Of a stretch of DNA of 64,000 bases, positions 59,524-64,000 are shown one piece after another. Below the pieces are notes generated by a model, which did no database searches, had not been told where the DNA came from, and was given only the letters and a program-made list of their open reading frames with translations. The stretch spans positions 54,855,768 through 54,919,767 of the forward strand of contig CM043944.1 in the NCBI GenBank assembly GCA_014529385.2. Reading direction: 5' to 3'. Source of the DNA: Adiantum capillus-veneris (lineage: Eukaryota; Streptophyta; Polypodiopsida; Polypodiales; Pteridaceae). The first letter of the stretch is position 1. Every line of letters starts with the position of its first letter. Both the position numbers and the translations under genes were made by a program.

Positions 59524-62500
59524 TCAGTCCACAAAGGGGAGTAAACCTAAAGCTTTGTGGAAAGCTTCGAGCTTCTCACGAGACAATGCCTTTGTGAAAA
59601 GATCTACAAGGTTGTGTTGGCACATAAGCCAAGATGATCTCTCCTGTTGAGAGCCTCTCCCTGACATAGTGCTAATGCACCTCAATGTGCTTTGTGCGAG
59701 CATGAAAAACTGGGTTCCTCGCAACTACCAATACGCTCTGACTGTCAGTGTAGATAGTGTTGGCAATGTCCTGTCCAACATCCAAATCAGCCATAAGGCT
59801 TCTGAGCCATACACACTCAACCGTAGCTGTGAATACTGCCCTGTACTCAGCCTCACAACTCAAAGTGGCCATAGTAGGTTGCTTCTTGCTCAACCATGAT
59901 ATACATGAGCTACCAAGCATGAAACAAAAACCGCTTGCGGACACTCGCATGTCAAAACAACCAGCCCAATATGAGTCCGAAAAGGCATGTAAGTCTGGCG
60001 GCAATGATCCCCCCTTGGGATAAAACAAGCGAAGATGTAAAGTGCCACTAAGGTAGCACAAAATCATCTTGACAGCCTGCCAATGCTTAGACCCTGGGCT
60101 ATGCATAAATTTGCTGACCTGTGAGACTGCAAACTGAATATCCGGCCTCGTGTTGCATACATAAATGAGGCAGCCAACAATAGTTTGGTAAAGAGTGACA
60201 TCAACATGATCACCAGCATCATGTAGACTCAACTTCAAACATGTTTCCATGGGAGTGGCAATAGGTTTGCAATCCTCAAGTCCAAACTTACATAGTAATG
60301 TATCTATGTAACTTTTTTGACACAAGGCAATGCCACCATCACACTGCTTAAACTGTATACCCAAGTAATGATGCAACGCCCCAAATATTTCATCTTAAAA
60401 TTAGCATTAAAATCAGTATTAAATTCAGAAATATGTCTCTCATTTGGTCCAATGATCAGCAAATCATCTACATAAAGAACCACAATGAGAAGTACATCAC
60501 CCTCATGCTTTACATACAATGTGCTTTCTATTGGACTGTTAACGAAAGACTTGTTTGACCAAATGAGTGTCAACTTTCTCATACCAAGCACGAGGAGATT
60601 GTTTCAACCCATACAAAGCCTTCTTACATCTGCACACTTTTTCCTCTTGTCCTTTCTTGACAAAACCGCGAGGCTGGATTACATAAACTTCCTCAAATAT
60701 GTCACCATTTAAGAAAGCAGTAACAATGTCTGATTGATGTACATCCCAACCAAAATGAGCTGCCAATGCACATAGAAAATGCACAGTAGTCATACGACAA
60801 GTGGGAGCAAAAGTCTCTTCATAATCTATGCCTTTTTGATGTGCATAACCCTTTGCAACAAGTGGAGCCTTATGGCGATCAATCTCATTATCCCGCTTGC
60901 GTTTCAAATTGTAAACCCACAACGTACCAATGGCCTTTTTGCCAGGAGGAAAATCACATAAAGTTTATGTGTCATTTTCTATAAGTGCATCATATTCTGA
61001 TTGCATGGTAGCCATCCAATTTTCTCAATTCTGTTCTTCATCAAAAGACAGAGGTTCCTCAACATCATGTAAGTTAGACACAGCCAAAGCATAACAATCT
61101 GATGCATAAGATGCATGGTGAGAGCCTGAACAAGTACGACTAGACATAGGTGCATCGAATTTACTAACACGCAAAGTGTGCACCAGCCATTTTGGCATAC
61201 CTCTAGCTTGCTCACTTTCAACCCTTTCATCATCAAGTACATCATGTACATCTACACCAATAATAGGCTGATCTATAACATTTTCTGAAACCCCTGTAGG
61301 CTGTACATTTGCCTCATTGGAATTTACATTTGAGCATCCACCACTGAAAAGAGGCAACAAAGTGTCATAAATGTCCTGTGAGCTTACATTAATGTCTCTA
61401 GTATATGACAGCAAGGGCTGAACAGAATCTTCCATAAACACTACATCTTGTGAAACCAGAATTTACACTTTGTTTACGAATGATACAACCTGTAACCTTT
61501 GCTTCCAGCACTATAACCAACAAAAATACATTTGACAGTCTTATCATCCAATTTTATGTGTTGTGTTTGTGGCACCAAAGCATATGCCACACAACCCAAA
61601 ACATGCATGTGCTCAATAGAAGGCTTTCTATCATGCCATGCTTCATATGGAGTAATAGATTGCAAAGCTTTCGTAGGACACCTGTTTAGTACATAAGTGG
61701 CACACATGATGGCCTCAAGCCAAAAAGAATGCGGCAAAGCTTGATTTTGGACCATACATCGTGCCATTTCAGTAAGTGACCTGTTTTTCCTCTCAACAAC
61801 ACCATTTTGCCAAGGTGTATAAGGCACTGAACATTGGTGTTTTATCCCACGACTAGCCAAAAATGCATTAAATTCATGAGACATATACTCCCCTCCTCGA
61901 TCAGTACGAAGGGTGCCCATAGTACATTTGGATACATTTTCAGCCATAGCAAAAAATTGTTTGAAGCACATAAAACTTTAGACTTAGCTTTAAGCGAAAA
62001 TACCCATGCATCCCTGGAGTAATCATCAATGAAAGTCACGAAGTAAAGGTAATTGCCCAAGGACGGAGTTTGCATGGGTCCACAAACATCACTATGCACA
62101 AGTTGTAACCTGCATGTGGCCCTAATTGAACCATCCTTTGGAAACTTAGAATGCTGAATTTTACCCAAAATATAGCCTTCACAAACATGTTTGACCAGTG
62201 CTTCAAGAGGCGGCAAAGAAGCAACCATGTCAGATTTTTGCAAACGCAACAAACTGGCAAAATTCAGATGACCAAAACGTGCATCCAAAGTTTTGCATCT
62301 GATGAAATAGCCCTTGAATCTGCAACTGCATTTGCAAAATTTTGTCCAAACTTGTCATACAAAGTGAGCTTATACAACCCACCACACAAAAGCCCAGATG
62401 CAAAAATTTCATCACCAAAACTAAGATCATAAACTGTACATCTGTCATCCACAAATTTGACTACAAGTCCAAGTCTAGCAAGTGCGGATACAGACAAAAG

Positions 62501-63530
62501 ATTCTTCTTGATCCCAGGTACATAAAGTGCATCAACAAGTGTGAAAGAGCTGCCATTTGTAGCAGTAATCACAATCTTTCCAACTCCTTGAACCGGATAA
62601 GAGGCATTGTTGGCACAAGTGACTGAATTCCCATGAGGGACAGACTCGAGAGAGGTGAAAAATTCACGATGTGAGGTAATGTGCTTTGTAGCACCACTGT
62701 CCAAATACCACACATGTGAATCTGCAGCAGCAACTGACAAGCATGCATCATGGATAGCAGGATTGTAAGTGCACTCTACGCTAAAAGCCCATTCTGCATC
62801 AACATCAACAACATAGTCTCCTTTCACAGAAGACTCAACAACGGTTGAATTTGTAGTGGAGCCAGCATTTGCAGTGGAACCACCTTCTTTCTTCTTAGCC
62901 TCTTTGGCCTTCAACTTAGGACACTGCTTGATCAAGTGATCATTAGCTTTACAATAATGGCAATGCATCTTCTTTTTGCCCTTATCACCATAATTTCCAG
63001 ATCAAGTGATGCCAGCAGAAGCATTGGGAACAGAAGTTTTGCCACTCGCAGCAGAACCATAAGAAGTGGTTGCATTGCTGCCACCACCCTTTCTTTGAGA
63101 GCATGTTCAATTGCACATTGTCTACTCCTGTTTTTTCTAGAAAGTGACTCTTGTAACAGCAATATGCATAAGGCATCAAACTTGACAACTTCAGAATTTC
63201 CTTGGGTCATAAGTCTCCAAGTACTAGCAAAAGTCTAGTAAGAATCTGGTAAGGCATCAAGAACAGTCTGCACAAGGGAGCTATCTAAAATGACTTCACC
63301 TGCAGAAATAAGCTGTTTATTGATATCCTTGACGCCAGCAACGAAAGTGTCCATATCATCTTCCTCATGCATAATCTTCGACTCCAACTCTTTACGCAAC
63401 AAATCAATTTTAGCCTCATTGCGACTTGCATAAAGACCAGCCAATATATCCCAAGCCTGTTTTGCTGATTTTGTTGAACGAATGTGAGGAACAATGGTGT
63501 CATAAAATCTAATATCTAACTAACCCAAAT
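59524..63530 (-). pseudogene. Old copia gag-pol, multiply frameshifted and 5'-truncated
   Basis: Pieces of one polyprotein lie in minus-strand order but switch frame at least six times. Gag: AWDILAGLYASRNEAKID, then WRLMTQGNSEVVKFDAL after an in-frame TAG at about 63,235. Zinc knuckle CHYCKANDHLIKQC (62.96 kb). Protease YLDSGATKHIT. Integrase with HSDVCGP, FIDDYSRD, RTDRGGEY and NGVVERKNRS. RT from RHKAPLVAKGYAHQKGIDY through LYVDDLLIIG. RNase H with FSDSYWAG, CEAEYRA and YTDSQSVLVVARNP, ending near ALGLLPFVD. No PBS or 5' LTR is seen beyond 63,530. The many indels mark it as the oldest of the three copia copies here. The integrase-to-RT linker (61.0-61.4 kb) is also still readable. Confidence 0.9.
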
Positions 63531-64000
63531 GATTTTCTCATATTAAATTGATCACTTAATGTGGGAGAATAAACGGGAACAAGTGTTAGGATATAGGTAT
63601 GTGCTTATAGATCTATCTCAACACGGGGCCAATGGTAAAGGGGCCCAAAAAGGAGATGGTCTATCAAAGAGCAAGGCTAACCAATGGAGCATAAGACCTT
63701 AGGGTTAGCTTCATTGAAGACCTCCAATAAATCTGTGTAAAAGTCCTTTGACCTTAAGTAAGCTAGGGCTGAGCTTGAGGTGGGAACCCGGCCCAAGCTC
63801 GAGGTGCTTGTCATGCTTGAGGTGTTTTTCATGCTTGAGGTGCTTGATTAAGATGCTTGGGGTGCTTGACTGGCTCCATGCTTGAGGTGCTTGACTTGCT
63901 GCATGATTAAAGTACTTGAGGTGCCTTGAGAAGCTTGCCTGAGATGCTTGTGGGAACACCCCCTAGTTCAAGTGCTTTGTCATGCTTGGTGAGTAAGGTG
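63531..64000. repeat. Minisatellite near the window end
   Basis: From about 63,770 onward, imperfect copies of CATGCTTGAGGTGCTTG (about 17-20 bp) run to the window edge. The 63,531-63,770 part shows nothing recognisable. Confidence 0.7.

Overview
The window looks like nuclear DNA of a land plant with a large, repeat-rich genome. It holds three Ty1/copia elements (two with the usual plant initiator-Met-tRNA primer-binding site), a CACTA (En/Spm) transposon remnant and GT-AG introns in AT-rich DNA. A non-seed plant such as a fern is my guess from the unusual gene content and intron sizes; nothing in the sequence proves it. There are no bacterial operons, rRNA genes or CRISPR arrays, and I recognised no tRNA gene.

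Region 1 (1-31.9 kb) is the interesting part. Minus-strand exons encode, from right to left: a ParB/Srx-like domain (13.75-12.56 kb), a methyltransferase-like domain of the N6/N4 amino-MTase type (12.48-11.10 kb), a SET domain (8.50-7.94 kb), an FCP1/NIF-type HAD phosphatase with a SAP-like tail (7.30-6.10 kb) and a second FCP1-like domain (0.88-0.14 kb). The first two join by a clean GTAAGT...TTTAG intron. The MTase and SET exons have matching splice phases across a 2.6-kb intron, so I propose one ParB-MTase-SET gene. At the right edge a plus-strand gene (28.6-31.8 kb) encodes a DUF8039-like module, a transposase-like (DUF7869-like) RNase-H-fold core and a tudor/BAH-like tail. It is one reading frame broken by two stop codons. 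All these genes sit in, or next to, arrays built on a 20-bp core (TTGGACAAGTGGTGGACCTT and its complement). The arrays fill introns and intergenic space from about 1.2 to 28.5 kb. The core is not seen to the right of the transposase-like gene. I read the whole as part of one large mobile element, or domesticated element, with chromatin-directed cargo. That is inference.

Region 2 (32-43 kb) is a pile of transposon remnants: a copia element truncated inside reverse transcriptase (minus), a CACTA relic with TNP2-like and Transposase_24-like coding parts (plus), and a short degenerate LTR element (40.6-43.2 kb).

Region 3 (43.2-49.0 kb and 54.6-59.2 kb) has no coding sequence I can support. Between these stretches is a structurally complete copia element (49,054-54,601) with nearly identical LTRs but three in-frame stops. 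The window ends with an old, frameshifted, 5'-truncated copia element on the minus strand (59.2-63.5 kb) and a minisatellite.
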